From the NCBI GenBank assembly GCA_019359595.1, contig JAHHGZ010000009.1, positions 1 to 64,000 of the forward strand: a stretch of 64,000 nucleotides of DNA, given 5' to 3'. This DNA is from Cyanomargarita calcarea GSE-NOS-MK-12-04C. Lineage in GTDB: Bacteria; Cyanobacteriota; Cyanobacteriia; Cyanobacteriales; Nostocaceae. The stretch's first letter is position 1. Each line of letters starts with the position of its first letter. A model generated the notes under the pieces. It saw only the letters and a program-made list of their open reading frames with translations, searched no databases and had not been told where the DNA came from. A program made the translations under genes and the position numbers. Positions 9,656 to 19,450 of this stretch are shown here, piece by piece.

Positions 9656-10052
9656 AAGTCAATTATTCCTCACAGGTTATATTTTGGCTGAATCACCAAG
9701 CATAATCAATACTTTAAAAGTTATACCATTTTAGATTTAAAGATTGTGGAGTCCGATCTATATAATCGTTTCGACAATCCCGTACTCCTATTCATTTTCC
9801 GCTCTTAGTATTACTTGCTTATGTGATTTTAGCTTCAAAGAACAAGCAAAAAAGGCTGGCTCGTGGTCGCTAATTCTTTGTGGCTTTTTTGAATGTCAAT
9901 TGTCAAACTATCAGGATATTGGAAAAATGAATCACAACTGAATATTCTCTCTACGGATAAAACCGCGAGCTTCTATATCCCGTTTGTCTCCCCCAATTCC
10001 ATAGTTTATCTTTTTTTTTACTAAAATTTACTTTACTAGATTTAATTTAATA

Positions 10053-10094
10053 AAAATTAAGCTATCCAGATTTAAACATCGGATAGCTAATTTT
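10053..10094 (-). terminator. Hairpin terminator after the STAS gene
   Basis: Arms AAAATTAAGCTATCC (10053-10067) and GGATAGCTAATTTT (10081-10094) enclose a 13-nt loop. Read on the minus strand it lies 26 bp past the STAS stop codon and is followed by an AT-rich, T-containing tract, as expected of a Rho-independent terminator. The adjacent stretch 9656-10052 has no supportable gene. Confidence 0.65.
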
Positions 10095-10119
10095 ATTTGT
10101 CCGATCAAGCTTTTCAAGA

Positions 10120-10482
10120 CTACTTAACGTTTTCTAGAGCCGCTTCAACTGATGGTTGCAGGGAGAGAAACTTCTCTAAGCGAACAAGCTTGACCGTTTG
10201 AGTCACACGGGCATTAGTGACAATTTGTAAAGTACCTTCAGCCGTTTGAGCCTGCTTGGCAAGCTGTACTAATGCTCCCAAGCCAGAACTATCAACAAAA
10301 TCGATTTGTGAGAGGTCCAGAATAATGTGCTTTGGACCCTCATCAATTTTACTGCCAAGTACCTTACGAAATGTCGGCTCCGAAAAGGCGTCTAACAAGC
10401 CTGTGAGGCGGAATAGCTGACAGGTTTCCCTGACTTCACGAGTGCCTCTGAGGCTCACTGTTAGATTAAGTGGTTCAGCAAT
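10120..10482 (-). CDS. STAS-domain protein (anti-sigma-factor-antagonist type)
   Basis: A single STAS domain: CQLFRLTGLLDAFSEPTF, then HIILDLSQIDFVDSSGLGAL, in which the Ser of DSSG is the site phosphorylated in SpoIIAA-type proteins. Such proteins work by partner switching with serine kinases. No kinase is nearby. The start is unusual. The only standard in-frame start is GTG at 10458, which lacks a ribosome-binding site. An ATT at 10482 sits 5 nt after a strong GAGGAGG and gives an N-terminus (I/M)AEPLNLTVSLRG, making 120 aa; I annotate from there with caution. A clear terminator follows the stop. Confidence 0.85.
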   Translation of the reverse strand: MAEPLNLTVSLRGTREVRETCQLFRLTGLLDAFSEPTFRKVLGSKIDEGPKHIILDLSQIDFVDSSGLGALVQLAKQAQTAEGTLQIVTNARVTQTVKLVRLEKFLSLQPSVEAALENVK

Positions 10483-10560
10483 AACTCCCTCCTCATAGTT
10501 AAGGTGAACGCTCCAGTATAGATGCTTTTTGCGTTTTTTGTCTACATTCTTTGGAATAGG

Positions 10561-10865
10561 AGTTAGTTGTTAGTTGTTAGTTGTTATTGGTTATTAGTTA
10601 TTGGTTATTGGTTGGGAGTTGGGAGTTGGGAGTTAGGAGTTGGGAGTTAGGAGTTAGGAGTTAGGAGTTAGGAGTTAGGAGTTGGGAGTTAGGAGTTAGG
10701 AGTTAGGAGTTAGGAGTTAGGAGTTAGGAGTTAGGAGTTAGGAGTTAGGAGTTGGGAGTTAGGAGTTGGGAGTTAGGAGTTAGGAGTTGGGAGTTAGGAG
10801 TTGGGAGTTAGGAGTTAGGAGTTAGGAGTTAGGAGTTAGGAGTTGGGAGTTAGGAGTTAGGAGTT
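10561..10865. repeat. STRR block, heptamer GTTAGGA/GTTGGGA
   Basis: About 40 tandem copies of the heptamer GTTAGGA with scattered GTTGGGA variants, preceded by looser GTTAGTT/GTTATTG copies. This is the short tandemly repeated repetitive (STRR) DNA typical of heterocystous cyanobacteria. It lies between the promoter side of the STAS gene and a MITE. A second large block is at 45891-46070, and small runs are at 12223-12245, 54603-54625 and 62400-62460. Confidence 0.95.
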
Positions 10866-10903
10866 ATATAATATCTCGTGTCTCCATAACAACTAACAAC
10901 TAA

Positions 10904-11015
10904 TACCGTTTCTTTGTGAAGCTGCATATATTACCCCCCGGCTACGCCGTCCCCCCTTGCCAAGGGGGGACTACAGGGGGGTCTTGATTATGTGCATCTT
11001 CATACAGAATTGGTA
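10904..11015. mobile_element. MITE copy A (TACC...GGTA family), 112 bp
   Basis: Ends TACCGTTTCTTTGTGAAGCT and, complemented from the right, TACCAATTCTGTATGAAGAT form imperfect terminal inverted repeats. The flanking trinucleotide TAA is duplicated on both sides. The interior has a GC-rich stem (CCCCCCTTG / CAAGGGGGG). No coding capacity. Three more copies are at 27133, 42396 and 43357. Confidence 0.8.
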
Positions 11016-11028
11016 TAACCACTAACCA

Positions 11029-12189
11029 CTAACAACCAACAACTAACCTTCTTGCAGTTCGCATTGTTTGAACAAATTGGGAGAATAGGTAATCAGCGTC
11101 GTGAGGGCCTGGAGATGCTTCGGGGTGATACTGGACGGAGAACACTGGTAGGGATTTGTGACGGACTCCGGCAACTGTTAGATCGTTGAGATTGAGATGG
11201 CTGATTTCTACAGATTCATCGGGTAAAGAATCTGGGCTAATGGCAAAACTGTGATTTTGGCTGGTGATTTCGATTCTTTGCTGCAAACCTGCTGGTTGGT
11301 TCAAGCCTCGGTGACCAAATTTGAGTTTGAAGGTTTCTGCTCCTAGAGCATGACCTAAAATTTGGTGTCCCATACAGATGCCAAACATGGGTTTTTCGCT
11401 TGACAAGAGTGCTTTGGTGGTTTCAATGCCTTCGGTGACGGCAGAGGGATCGCCTGGACCGTTGGAAAGAAAGATGCCATCTGGGTTATATTTTAGAATG
11501 TCTTCTGCACTGGTATGGGCGGGAACGACAATGACGCGACAACCGTGAGCAGCCAAGCGGCGTAGAATGTTGCGTTTTACACCAAAATCTAGCGCCACAA
11601 CGGTGAAGGCTTCCTCACTATTAACTGCACTTTCCTCATGAAATTCCCAAGCGGGGAGCGTGGCATCAGACCATTCATAAACAAGCGGGGTGGTGACTTG
11701 ATCCACCAGATTCAGTCCCGTCATGTTGGGTGCAGATGCTACTAGATTTAGTAACTCAGCCTCATCTAAAATTACCGTAGAAATACCACCATTCATGGCT
11801 CCTACCTCACGAATTTTTCGAGTGAGGGCACGGGTATCGATGCCGTAAATGCCGGGGACTTGGTGCTGTTGGAGGTAATCTGGTAAAGATTGGATAGATC
11901 GCCAGTTACTTGGTCGGGTACAAATATTGCGAGCGATCGCACCCTTTACTTGGGGTCGTTGCGATTCTTCATCCTCGGAATTTACGCCAGTATTCCCCAA
12001 CTCAGGATAGGTAAAGATTACTATCTGACCGCAGTAACTAGGGTCTGTCAGGACTTCTTGATATCCGGTCATACCAGTATTAAATACCACTTCCCCAATA
12101 GCGGTTCCTGTGGCACCAAAAGACCAACCACGATATGTGGTTCCATCCGCTAAGACTAGTAGGGCAGGTATTACGTCAGAGAGGAACAT
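11029..12189 (-). CDS. carA: Carbamoyl-phosphate synthase small subunit
   Basis: A 386-aa glutaminase subunit that supplies ammonia to CarB for carbamoyl phosphate, feeding arginine and pyrimidine synthesis. The N-terminal CPSase small-chain domain has [20 protein letters not shown]. The class I glutamine amidotransferase domain carries [10 protein letters not shown], the nucleophile in [15 protein letters not shown], and the His/Glu pair in [13 protein letters not shown]. Length is normal (about 380). carB is not adjacent, as is usual in cyanobacteria. The ATG at 12189 gives the expected N-terminus [16 protein letters not shown]. Confidence 0.97.
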   Translation of the reverse strand: MFLSDVIPALLVLADGTTYRGWSFGATGTAIGEVVFNTGMTGYQEVLTDPSYCGQIVIFTYPELGNTGVNSEDEESQRPQVKGAIARNICTRPSNWRSIQSLPDYLQQHQVPGIYGIDTRALTRKIREVGAMNGGISTVILDEAELLNLVASAPNMTGLNLVDQVTTPLVYEWSDATLPAWEFHEESAVNSEEAFTVVALDFGVKRNILRRLAAHGCRVIVVPAHTSAEDILKYNPDGIFLSNGPGDPSAVTEGIETTKALLSSEKPMFGICMGHQILGHALGAETFKLKFGHRGLNQPAGLQQRIEITSQNHSFAISPDSLPDESVEISHLNLNDLTVAGVRHKSLPVFSVQYHPEASPGPHDADYLFSQFVQTMRTARRLVVGC

Positions 12190-12520
12190 AAGCGATAAGA
12201 ATTATAAGGGGGGAAGGGAAAAGTTAGGAGTTAGGAGTTAGGAGTTATGAATTTTTAACTCCTAACTCTTGACTCCTGCGATGGGTTATTATCTCATGTG
12301 TTGATTATTTTGAGTTTTTAGATCAATATAAGTAATTGAAAACTAAGGTTTTGCATATTGGCGGGGTAATTTGGCAATACAGGTTAATAAATTTAACGTA
12401 TTTCCCAGAGATTCCGACCGAACGTATATACGATTCATGCCAATATAAAAATTTTTAGAAAGAATTAAGCGCCGACAGTGGATTTCTCCACCCGAATAAG
12501 GGGTAAAATAGCAAGTAATT
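12190..12520. other. Divergent promoter region with short STRR run
   Basis: Separates carA (leftward) from the protease-like gene (rightward). It contains three GGAGTTA heptamers (12223-12245) facing their complement (about 12253-12275), forming a potential hairpin, then AT-rich sequence. No gene seen. Confidence 0.6.
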
Positions 12521-13567
12521 ATGCTTCAGTCTCTCTTGTCCCGTGCAGCGCTAATTTTTTTCTCAACCTCACTCTTGCTTTTGGCTGCTGCTTGCAGTCG
12601 AGACAAACAGACCAAACAGGCTAATGTGAGGATTGACTCTAGTAAGCCCGAGCTAACCGCACCCAGTGCCGCACTGCCTTCATCAGTTGAAGCGTCACCA
12701 GCAGCTAGCCTTGAACCACAAGCCCCGTTACCCTCTGTTAAAGAACCAAATTCCTTTGAATTAGGTTTAGATAAAGCATCTGGTGCCTTGAGTATAAGTC
12801 TATCGGCTCAATCTGTTGATGATTGGCTGTTGGTGGCTAATCAGTATCAAGATGCGATCGCGTTTATGCAAAATGTGCAGCCACAAAGCCCTTACTTCTT
12901 TCCTGCCCAAACAAAAATCGCAGAATACAAACGTCTAATTAAGTACGCACAGGAGAAAACTAAGCCTCGTCCCGCAACACCGACTGTTGAACGGGAGAAG
13001 GTAGTAGTTATTGTCCCTGAGCAAGAAATAGCACCAAAATTCACTTCAACCCCAACAGTAACTCCTATACCTCTACCTGTAAAAGTTAAAGTAAAACTAC
13101 CACCTGCGAAACTACCGGATGAAGTGCCTGTCATACCACAAAAAGAGATAGTTGAGCTACAATCAGAAGTATTTGCAGTTCCAATCAAACGGCGGATTGG
13201 GGGAACACCAATTATCGAAGTCACCTTCAATGGCGGTCGGCAATTTGAGATGATTGTTGACACGGGAGCTAGTGGTACTGTGATCACCAAAAATATGGCA
13301 AATGCTCTGGGAGTGGTAACTGTGGGAAAAGCGAAGGCAAATACCGCTAGTTCTAAATCGGTGGAATTTCCGATTGGCTATGTTGAATCCATCGCAGTTG
13401 CTGGAGTTACGGTGAATAAAGTGGCTGTAGCGATCGCTGGAGATGAACTAGAAACTGGACTTTTGGGTCACGACTTTTTTGGCGATTATGAACTCACTAT
13501 TAAACGGGATGTTGTGGAATTTCGCCCCCCATCCCCGGAAGGATCGGAGATCAAGACATACCCGTAA
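12521..13567 (+). CDS. Retropepsin-like aspartic protease, lipoprotein-anchored
   Basis: 348 aa. The N-terminus (MLQSLLSRAALIFF... ending LLAAAC at Cys25) is a lipoprotein signal peptide, so the protein is tethered to a membrane and faces the periplasm. A Pro/Ala-rich linker and a short helical region follow (to about 215). The C-terminal ~120 residues form a clan-AA retropepsin domain: IEVTFNGG, then MIVDTGASGTVIT with the catalytic DTG, and the second-half motif GLLGHDFFGDYELTI. Such single-domain proteases act as dimers. The substrate is unknown. It is monocistronic. Confidence 0.88.
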   Translation: MLQSLLSRAALIFFSTSLLLLAAACSRDKQTKQANVRIDSSKPELTAPSAALPSSVEASPAASLEPQAPLPSVKEPNSFELGLDKASGALSISLSAQSVDDWLLVANQYQDAIAFMQNVQPQSPYFFPAQTKIAEYKRLIKYAQEKTKPRPATPTVEREKVVVIVPEQEIAPKFTSTPTVTPIPLPVKVKVKLPPAKLPDEVPVIPQKEIVELQSEVFAVPIKRRIGGTPIIEVTFNGGRQFEMIVDTGASGTVITKNMANALGVVTVGKAKANTASSKSVEFPIGYVESIAVAGVTVNKVAVAIAGDELETGLLGHDFFGDYELTIKRDVVEFRPPSPEGSEIKTYP

Positions 13568-14199
13568 ACAAAAATTTCTAAAATTTTAATTTCCTAGTAC
13601 AACAAGGAAAAAGTAAAAAGTAAAAAGAAAGAACACCTATGTTGCAGGCTTTTTAGCTATTTTTGATGGTAGCTTTATTTCCAAAAGACCTGTACTAGTG
13701 GCTTAACTCACATCTTTCACCAGCCATGTCGTCAAGACAATTTATACATTCTCATAACTAAGCTCCTGTCCGCCAGTCCTTTAAATCCCTGTCGCGTTGC
13801 CAAAGTTCAGCGCTGCCCAAGGCTAGGCAGGGATAGAGGACTATTAGATAATCTTTTTTTGATGTCAAATTTGCAATTAGTGATTTATATTTATACCATC
13901 TCTGTCTAAGTCTCCGAGTTGTTTGTATAAAAATAAACATATATAATCCTAATTTACATTTTAAAATAAAGTAATGCGGATATCTAGCGATCTACCAGAT
14001 TAATTTCGAGACACTGCAAGATCCCCTGACCCTTACAAGACGTCAAAATTAATGCGGCGGACATCTAGCCGACAGTACATCATTTTTATGGTTGAAAACG
14101 TAAATTTCTCTAAGACGAAGATTACTTTGTAAGTTAAATATTAGCAAATTATATTTTTGATTTCCTCCCAATAAAATTAAGTAAAAAAGGTAGGTAAAA
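13568..14199. other. Intergenic region, no gene recognised
   Basis: About 630 bp before the histidine kinase. It has AT-rich stretches and a small ORF on the minus strand (13758-13940) without family resemblance. The approach to the kinase start (14160-14199) is purine-rich (AAAAAAGGTAGG), giving a ribosome-binding site for the GTG start. Confidence 0.5.
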
Positions 14200-16899
14200 G
14201 TGTTTCCTGAACAGCTAAACAAGCACCAAGAGGAAGAGTTATTTCGTGCGAACGCGGATGCAGCCCCTGTGATGGTGTGGTTGGCTGGATGCGGTGCGCT
14301 TTGTTGCTATTTAAATTCTCTTTTTAAGGAATTTCTCGGTGAACCTGCAACGGAAGAAACTTTGATTGATTGGGTGCATCTAGAAGATCGGGAACAGTAT
14401 CAAAATACTTATATCACTGCCTTTGCCCGTCGCCACTCTTTTAAGAGAGAATATCGGCTGCGTCGTGCTGATGGGGAATATCGCCGGATTTTAGATACAG
14501 CAGCGCCGCGATTTGCTGGCAATGGTGAGTTTATCGGTTACAGCGGCTATTGCGTGGATATAACTAAGGTTACAACACAGAATCCAGAAATCGCCATTGA
14601 GAGGAATATCGGCGAACGCAAACGGACTGAAGCTGCATTATTAGAAAGCGAAGCCAAGTTCCGCAACTTTGTAGAAAATGCCAATGATCTCGTTTTTTCC
14701 CTATCAACAGAGGGCATATTTACATACCTTTCTCCTAACTTGCTTGAGATATTGGGTTATGAAGTTTCGGAGTGGGAAGGAAAATCTTTTGTACCTTTTG
14801 TCCATCCTGACGATGTGTCAGCTTGTACAGAATTTTTAGCAAGAGTAATGGCAACAGGGGAAAAGCAAACCCCAATTGAATATCGGGTAAAACACAAAGA
14901 TGGTAATTGGCGATGGCATACAAGTAACGGGGCTGCGATCAAAGATACTCAAGGACATTCTTTATACTTTGTTGGCATTTGTCACGACATTACAGAACGC
15001 AGGCAATCAGAAGATGCCCTACAGGCTTTGGTAGCGGGAACAGCGTCGGTGACGGGTGAAGAATTTTTCGCTGCCGTTGTGCGCCATTTAGCAGTGGCAT
15101 TGGGAGTGCGTTATGCCTTGGTGGTCGAGAAAGTAGGCTCATTGAATCCTAGAGGACGAGTCTTGGCTTTGTGGGCAGGGGAGCAATTAGGAGAAAATTT
15201 TGAGTATGACTTGACTAATACTCCTTGTGAAATTGCTGTCAATGAGGGAATAGCTTATTATCCCAGTGGGGTACAGCAACAGTTTCCTTTTGACGAAGAT
15301 TTAGTGGTGATGAAAGCCCAGAGTTACTTAGGAGCTTCATTTGTAGATACAGATGGTACGGCGATCGGACATATTGCCGTGATTGACACCAAACCAATAT
15401 TGCAGGAAGAACGCGCCAAAGCAATTCTTCGCATCTTTGCCGCACGAGCGACAGCGGAACTACAACGCAAGCAAATTGAAGACTCGCTGCGTCAATCTGA
15501 AAGGCAGTTTAGAGAACTGGCTTCCAAAGAGGCATTAGTTAACCGTCTGGCTGGGGAAATTCGCGCTTCGTTGGATCTCAATACGATCTTAGAAACCGCT
15601 GTCAGCGAAATCCGCAATTTGTTACAAATCGATCGCTGTGATTTCACTTGGTATCATTCCATTGTGAAATCACCTTACTGGGAGATTGTTCAAGAGGCAA
15701 AAAATTCAGCAATTGCCAACTTTCTCGGGCTGCAAATACCTCACGCAGAACTTGGGCTAATGGGAGAAAAATCTTTAAACAAAGAAATAACTCGGATTGA
15801 TGATGTTCAAAAGGTGGAAGAGCAAGTTATGCGGAAGACCGTTGAGTCTTTTGGTACTACTGCTTTATTAACAGTGCCAATTCACACTCAATCTGGTGAA
15901 ATTGGTGCTTTTGTTTGCTCTCACTATACTGGTTCCCGTCCTTGGCTTGATAGTGAAGTAGAATTATTGTATGCAGTTGCCGATCAAGTAGCGATCGCCA
16001 TCGACCAAGCAGAACTCTACAAACAAAGCCGCAACGCTGCCCAAGTCGCTCAAGAGGCTTTGCGCGAACTTCAACAAACCCAAGCCCAACTAATCCAAAC
16101 TGAAAAAATGTCTAGTTTGGGACAGTTAGTCGCAGGTGTTGCTCACGAAATTAACAATCCCGTCAACTTTATCTACGCGAATCTCTCCCACGCTAGTGAA
16201 TATGCCCAAGATTTGCTGGGATTGGTGAAACTTTACCAACAGCACTACACCCAGCCAATACCAGAAATTCAACAAAAAATCGAGACAATTGATTTAGATT
16301 TCTTAGCAGAAGATTTGCCAAAGCTCCTGGATTCGATGAAAATAGGAGCCGTTCGCATTCGTGAGATTGTCCTGTCTTTACGCAATTTCTCCCGTCTTGA
16401 TGAAGCCGAAATGAAGGCCGTTGACATTCACGAAGGCATTGAAAACACTTTGCTACTGTTGCAAAGTCGTCTGAAAGCCAAACCAGGATCTCCCCAAATT
16501 CAAATACTCAAAGAGTACGGTAATTTGCCACTAGTCGAATGTTACGCAGGACAACTCAATCAGGTATTTATGAATCTCTTGGCAAATGCGATTGATGCAC
16601 TTGAAGAAAATTCTTTAACTGTTAACAGTCAACAGTCAACTATTCTAATTCGCACTCAAATTAAAGGCGATTCTGTAATTATCTCTTTTGCTGATAATGG
16701 TTCTGGGATGAATGAAGAAGTACGGCAACGGGTATTTGACCCTTTTTTTACCACCAAACCCGTTGGCAAAGGCACTGGTATGGGGTTATCAATTAGCTAC
16801 CAAATCGTCTTGAAACATCGCGGGCGATTGGATTGTATGTCTGCACCAGGTTCGGGAGCGGAGTTTTTGGTGTGTATTCCTTTACATCAGCAGGGCTAA
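14200..16899 (+). CDS. Hybrid-sensor histidine kinase with two PAS and two GAF domains
   Basis: 899 aa, starting at GTG. Domain order: PAS (about 15-125, ending in a PAC segment), second PAS/PAC (about 148-275, FRNFVENANDLVFSL), GAF (about 280-430), GAF (about 445-610, with the RNLLQIDRCDFTWY strand), coiled coil, dimerisation/phosphoacceptor domain with His649 in GVAHEINNP, and an ATPase domain with the N box FMNLLANAIDALEE, G1 DNGSGM and G2 GKGTGMGLSIS. There are no membrane helices, so it is a soluble sensor. The GAF domains lack an obvious bilin-binding Cys-His, so light sensing is not implied. No response regulator is encoded next to it, so it is an orphan kinase. Confidence 0.93.
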   Translation: MFPEQLNKHQEEELFRANADAAPVMVWLAGCGALCCYLNSLFKEFLGEPATEETLIDWVHLEDREQYQNTYITAFARRHSFKREYRLRRADGEYRRILDTAAPRFAGNGEFIGYSGYCVDITKVTTQNPEIAIERNIGERKRTEAALLESEAKFRNFVENANDLVFSLSTEGIFTYLSPNLLEILGYEVSEWEGKSFVPFVHPDDVSACTEFLARVMATGEKQTPIEYRVKHKDGNWRWHTSNGAAIKDTQGHSLYFVGICHDITERRQSEDALQALVAGTASVTGEEFFAAVVRHLAVALGVRYALVVEKVGSLNPRGRVLALWAGEQLGENFEYDLTNTPCEIAVNEGIAYYPSGVQQQFPFDEDLVVMKAQSYLGASFVDTDGTAIGHIAVIDTKPILQEERAKAILRIFAARATAELQRKQIEDSLRQSERQFRELASKEALVNRLAGEIRASLDLNTILETAVSEIRNLLQIDRCDFTWYHSIVKSPYWEIVQEAKNSAIANFLGLQIPHAELGLMGEKSLNKEITRIDDVQKVEEQVMRKTVESFGTTALLTVPIHTQSGEIGAFVCSHYTGSRPWLDSEVELLYAVADQVAIAIDQAELYKQSRNAAQVAQEALRELQQTQAQLIQTEKMSSLGQLVAGVAHEINNPVNFIYANLSHASEYAQDLLGLVKLYQQHYTQPIPEIQQKIETIDLDFLAEDLPKLLDSMKIGAVRIREIVLSLRNFSRLDEAEMKAVDIHEGIENTLLLLQSRLKAKPGSPQIQILKEYGNLPLVECYAGQLNQVFMNLLANAIDALEENSLTVNSQQSTILIRTQIKGDSVIISFADNGSGMNEEVRQRVFDPFFTTKPVGKGTGMGLSISYQIVLKHRGRLDCMSAPGSGAEFLVCIPLHQQG

Positions 16900-17526
16900 G
16901 GGGAGAATTAATTGGATCTATTTGGTATAGCTTTACTCAATCTTAACTTGGTGTTTACGAAAGCTTAACCTCCTGGCTTTAACTTAAAAATAATTCACTT
17001 TTTGCTGCAACGTTTATCCCCTTTAAATCCTGTATTCTGCGGGATTCGAGGGGATTATTTCTATTTAAGATAGAAATTAACGCTTTGTCACTCTAGCTAA
17101 AGGGTGACTTCTCCCCATGAGTAAACGCAGGGGATTCATTAGGAAATACGGCAGAATTTCCTAATGTTCCGTTTGTCACCAGACTAGTATTGCGCCAAAT
17201 CAAACAAAGTTAATTGGGTTCCAATCTGGTCGTAGGCATGGAACAAGAGTCTCAACCCGTTCGGATTGATAACTACTAGTACTCCACCGCACTCGCTTTG
17301 GCGGGATGCCCAGCACCGACATGGCCAAGTTTGCGCTTTTTAGATTTTTTTGGGTAAGACTAGTGCAAGAAGGCAGAAGGAAAAAAGCCTTATTCCGCAA
17401 GCTTTTTCACATTTTTTAACTGGACAGTTATTTTAGCCAAGCTGCACTAGCTCCACACACTTTGCAATTATTCGAGAAACTTTTGTGTCTGCGTGTTCAG
17501 TATAATTGCACTCAGGTTATCTTCGT
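16900..17526. other. Intergenic region with a perfect hairpin
   Basis: No gene recognised. Positions 17137-17166 form a perfect hairpin (CATTAGGAAAT / ATTTCCTAATG, 8-nt loop) without a T-tract. It lies about 240 bp past the kinase stop and could be a terminator or protein-binding site. Confidence 0.55.
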
Positions 17527-17907
17527 CTATGTAACTATACTTAGTGAAGTTCGTCGTTCATGAATAAGCTTCAATTCTTCTTGATGTTGCCAAGCCCAAT
17601 CTGCCAACACCGAGATGGGTTCAATTAGCTTTTCACCAAAGGGAGTGAGTTTGTATTCCACCTTTGGGGGTACTACTGGATATACAGTGCGTTCAACAAT
17701 ACCGTCTGACTCTAACTGTCTTAGGGTTTGCGTCAGCATTTTTTTGGATACCCCAGGAATCTGGCGTTGGAAATCATTATATCGTCTAGTTCCAGAACAG
17801 AGGGTATACAAAACAGGAGGTATCCATTTGTCTCTTACCAAATCAAGTATTTGTCGTACAGGGCAGTCTTTGCTGAGGAGAATTGGGCGATCGCCATTGG
17901 GAACCAT
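17527..17907 (-). CDS. HxlR-family transcriptional regulator
   Basis: About 126 aa from the ATG at 17907; a TTG six codons upstream is the alternative. The winged-helix HxlR pattern is clear: CPVRQILDLVRDKWIPPVLYTL, FQRQIPGVSKKMLTQTLRQL (recognition helix), and the wing YPVVPPKVEYKLTPFGEKL. The Cys at the domain start is the conserved redox-reactive or ligand-sensing position in many members. It is divergent from two SDR genes, a standard arrangement in which HxlR proteins control a neighbouring oxidoreductase. Confidence 0.9.
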   Translation of the reverse strand: MVPNGDRPILLSKDCPVRQILDLVRDKWIPPVLYTLCSGTRRYNDFQRQIPGVSKKMLTQTLRQLESDGIVERTVYPVVPPKVEYKLTPFGEKLIEPISVLADWAWQHQEELKLIHERRTSLSIVT

Positions 17908-17977
17908 AAAGTGCCTACTTGTCAAAAAGAGTCCTATTCAATAACAATACTTCAGTGCTGGAAACGGAGTAAATGGC

Positions 17978-18248
17978 ATGAAATTATTAGAACAAAAAGT
18001 TGCACTGGTTACAAGGTGGAACTTCTGGAATTGGACGCACAACAGCGATCGCCCCCGGTCCCATTGAAACTGAGATGCTGAGTCAGGCTACAGGCGGCAA
18101 TTCCAAAGCTTTTGAAGGCTTAGTTCCCGCAGGACGTTTAGGACAGCCTGATGACATTGCTAATGCTGTCCTCTGGCTTTGTTCCGATGCTGCCGATTTT
18201 ATCAATGGTCATACCCTGGCGATTGATGGCAGCATTTTGGCAGCTTAA
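17978..18248 (+). pseudogene. Internally deleted short-chain dehydrogenase
   Basis: Starts MKLLEQKVALVT after a GGAGT box, the normal SDR start. One extra A (ACAAGG for ACAGG near 18010) shifts the frame inside the nucleotide-binding loop; the other frame continues GTSGIGRTTA. That frame then jumps straight to the C-terminal part, IAPGPIETEML followed by GRLGQPDDIANAVLWLCSDA and NGHTLAIDG. About 150 residues, including the catalytic Tyr-x-x-x-Lys, are missing. The joint falls exactly on a HIP1 octamer (18045-18052). The gene is dead. It was probably regulated by the divergent HxlR gene together with the next SDR. Confidence 0.88.
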
Positions 18249-18281
18249 GTATCCGTTGTGAGAAAAAACAGAGGAGTAATT

Positions 18282-19004
18282 ATGAGTAAATTAGCAGGCA
18301 AAGTTGTATTTATCCCTGGTGGTGCTGGCAATGTTGGTGAAGGCATTGTACGGGCATTTCTTAAAGCTGGTGCGATCGTGGCAGTACCATCCCGTAAAGC
18401 CGAAAAATTAGAGGAACTACGCAGTTATTTAGGTGACATTGCAACGACTGAACGCTTTATTCCTATTGTGGGAGAAATTAGCCGAGTTGATGATGCAGAA
18501 CGCATTCGTGACCAAATACTCCAACAATTTGGCAAACTTGACGCTGTGATTGCTTCACTTGGGGGCTGGTGGTTTGGGAACAAATCCATAACGGAGGTAT
18601 CAATCACCGAATGGCAACAATATCTAGATAGCAACTTAACGAGTCATTTTATAACGGCTCGTACCTTCTTGCCCATCCTGAGAGAACAAAAGGGCGCTAG
18701 TTACACACTCATAGGAGGTGCAGCAGCAGAAGTTCCCATTCCTAATGTCAGTTTAGTGAGCATTCCTGCGGCTGGACAACTTATGCTGGCTCAGGTATTG
18801 ATAGCGGAAAACAAGAATAGTGCTGTGCGGATTAATGAAGTTATTATCCATAGTTGGGTAGCAACTCGTGCTAGTCAAGAACACAGCCAACCAAGTTGGA
18901 TTACATCTGACGATATTGGTGAGTTTACCGCTTGGCTTGCGTCTGACGCTGCATCTATGGTGAATGGTAGTGTTTTGCGTTTATATGAAAAGCCTACTAT
19001 GTGA
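18282..19004 (+). CDS. SDR-family oxidoreductase
   Basis: 240 aa from the ATG at 18282, preceded by GAGGAG; a GTG 8 codons upstream is less likely. The Rossmann signature is FIPGGAGNVGEGI, with VIASLGGWW in the place of the NAG motif. The family's active-site Tyr region is altered: after SYTLIGGAAAEV the sequence reads NVSLVSIPAAGQLML, so the usual Y-x-x-x-K is not evident. The protein may therefore be an atypical or non-catalytic SDR. The substrate is unknown. It lies 33 bp downstream of the broken SDR and is probably co-regulated by the HxlR gene. Confidence 0.8.
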   Translation: MSKLAGKVVFIPGGAGNVGEGIVRAFLKAGAIVAVPSRKAEKLEELRSYLGDIATTERFIPIVGEISRVDDAERIRDQILQQFGKLDAVIASLGGWWFGNKSITEVSITEWQQYLDSNLTSHFITARTFLPILREQKGASYTLIGGAAAEVPIPNVSLVSIPAAGQLMLAQVLIAENKNSAVRINEVIIHSWVATRASQEHSQPSWITSDDIGEFTAWLASDAASMVNGSVLRLYEKPTM

Positions 19005-19450
19005 CATCTCCTCTTCCTTTCCGAGTACGGTTCGTCGCTATAAGCTTCTCAAGCAATCTGGCTCTGCTGTAAACATTAAGCCCAAAAGTTTACTCGTTCC
19101 CGTACAAGTCAGAGCATCTTTCTAAAGAAAGTGTTTTGTGAATAGTCAAAAAATTTAAATTATGCCAAGTTTGTAGGTTGGGTTATGGCTTACTTTCCCC
19201 GCAAGGTTGGAACGAAACCCAACATTATCAAGGATTTGTTTAGTTCTGCGTTGCGGACACCTAACCCAATACTGCGAAGGTTTTGAGCCGTGAAATAAAT
19301 TGTAGGCCCAAAGCTAAAACCCATTAAAATGGGTTAAAAAACTCCCCAGTAATAGCCCAAAATTTATTTTAGGGCGGGATTTTGGGCTTAACTGAGCAGT
19401 ATTGACACCTAACCTACAATTTTTCTTAACACTAACCGGATTGGAAACCG
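19005..19450. other. Intergenic region with inverted repeats
   Basis: No gene. It contains hairpin-forming dispersed repeats: GGTTGGGTT (about 19173) against AACCCAAC (19216), and GCCCAAA / TTTGGGC pairs near 19302-19390. These resemble the short palindromic repeats frequent between Nostocales genes. Confidence 0.5.

Noticed and set aside
9744-9941. 65-aa plus-strand ORF between mini-RNase III and STAS genes
   Set aside because: No ribosome site, no family resemblance, low-complexity composition.
13758-13940. 60-aa minus-strand ORF before the histidine kinase
   Set aside because: No start signals or similarity; ordinary chance ORF in intergenic DNA.
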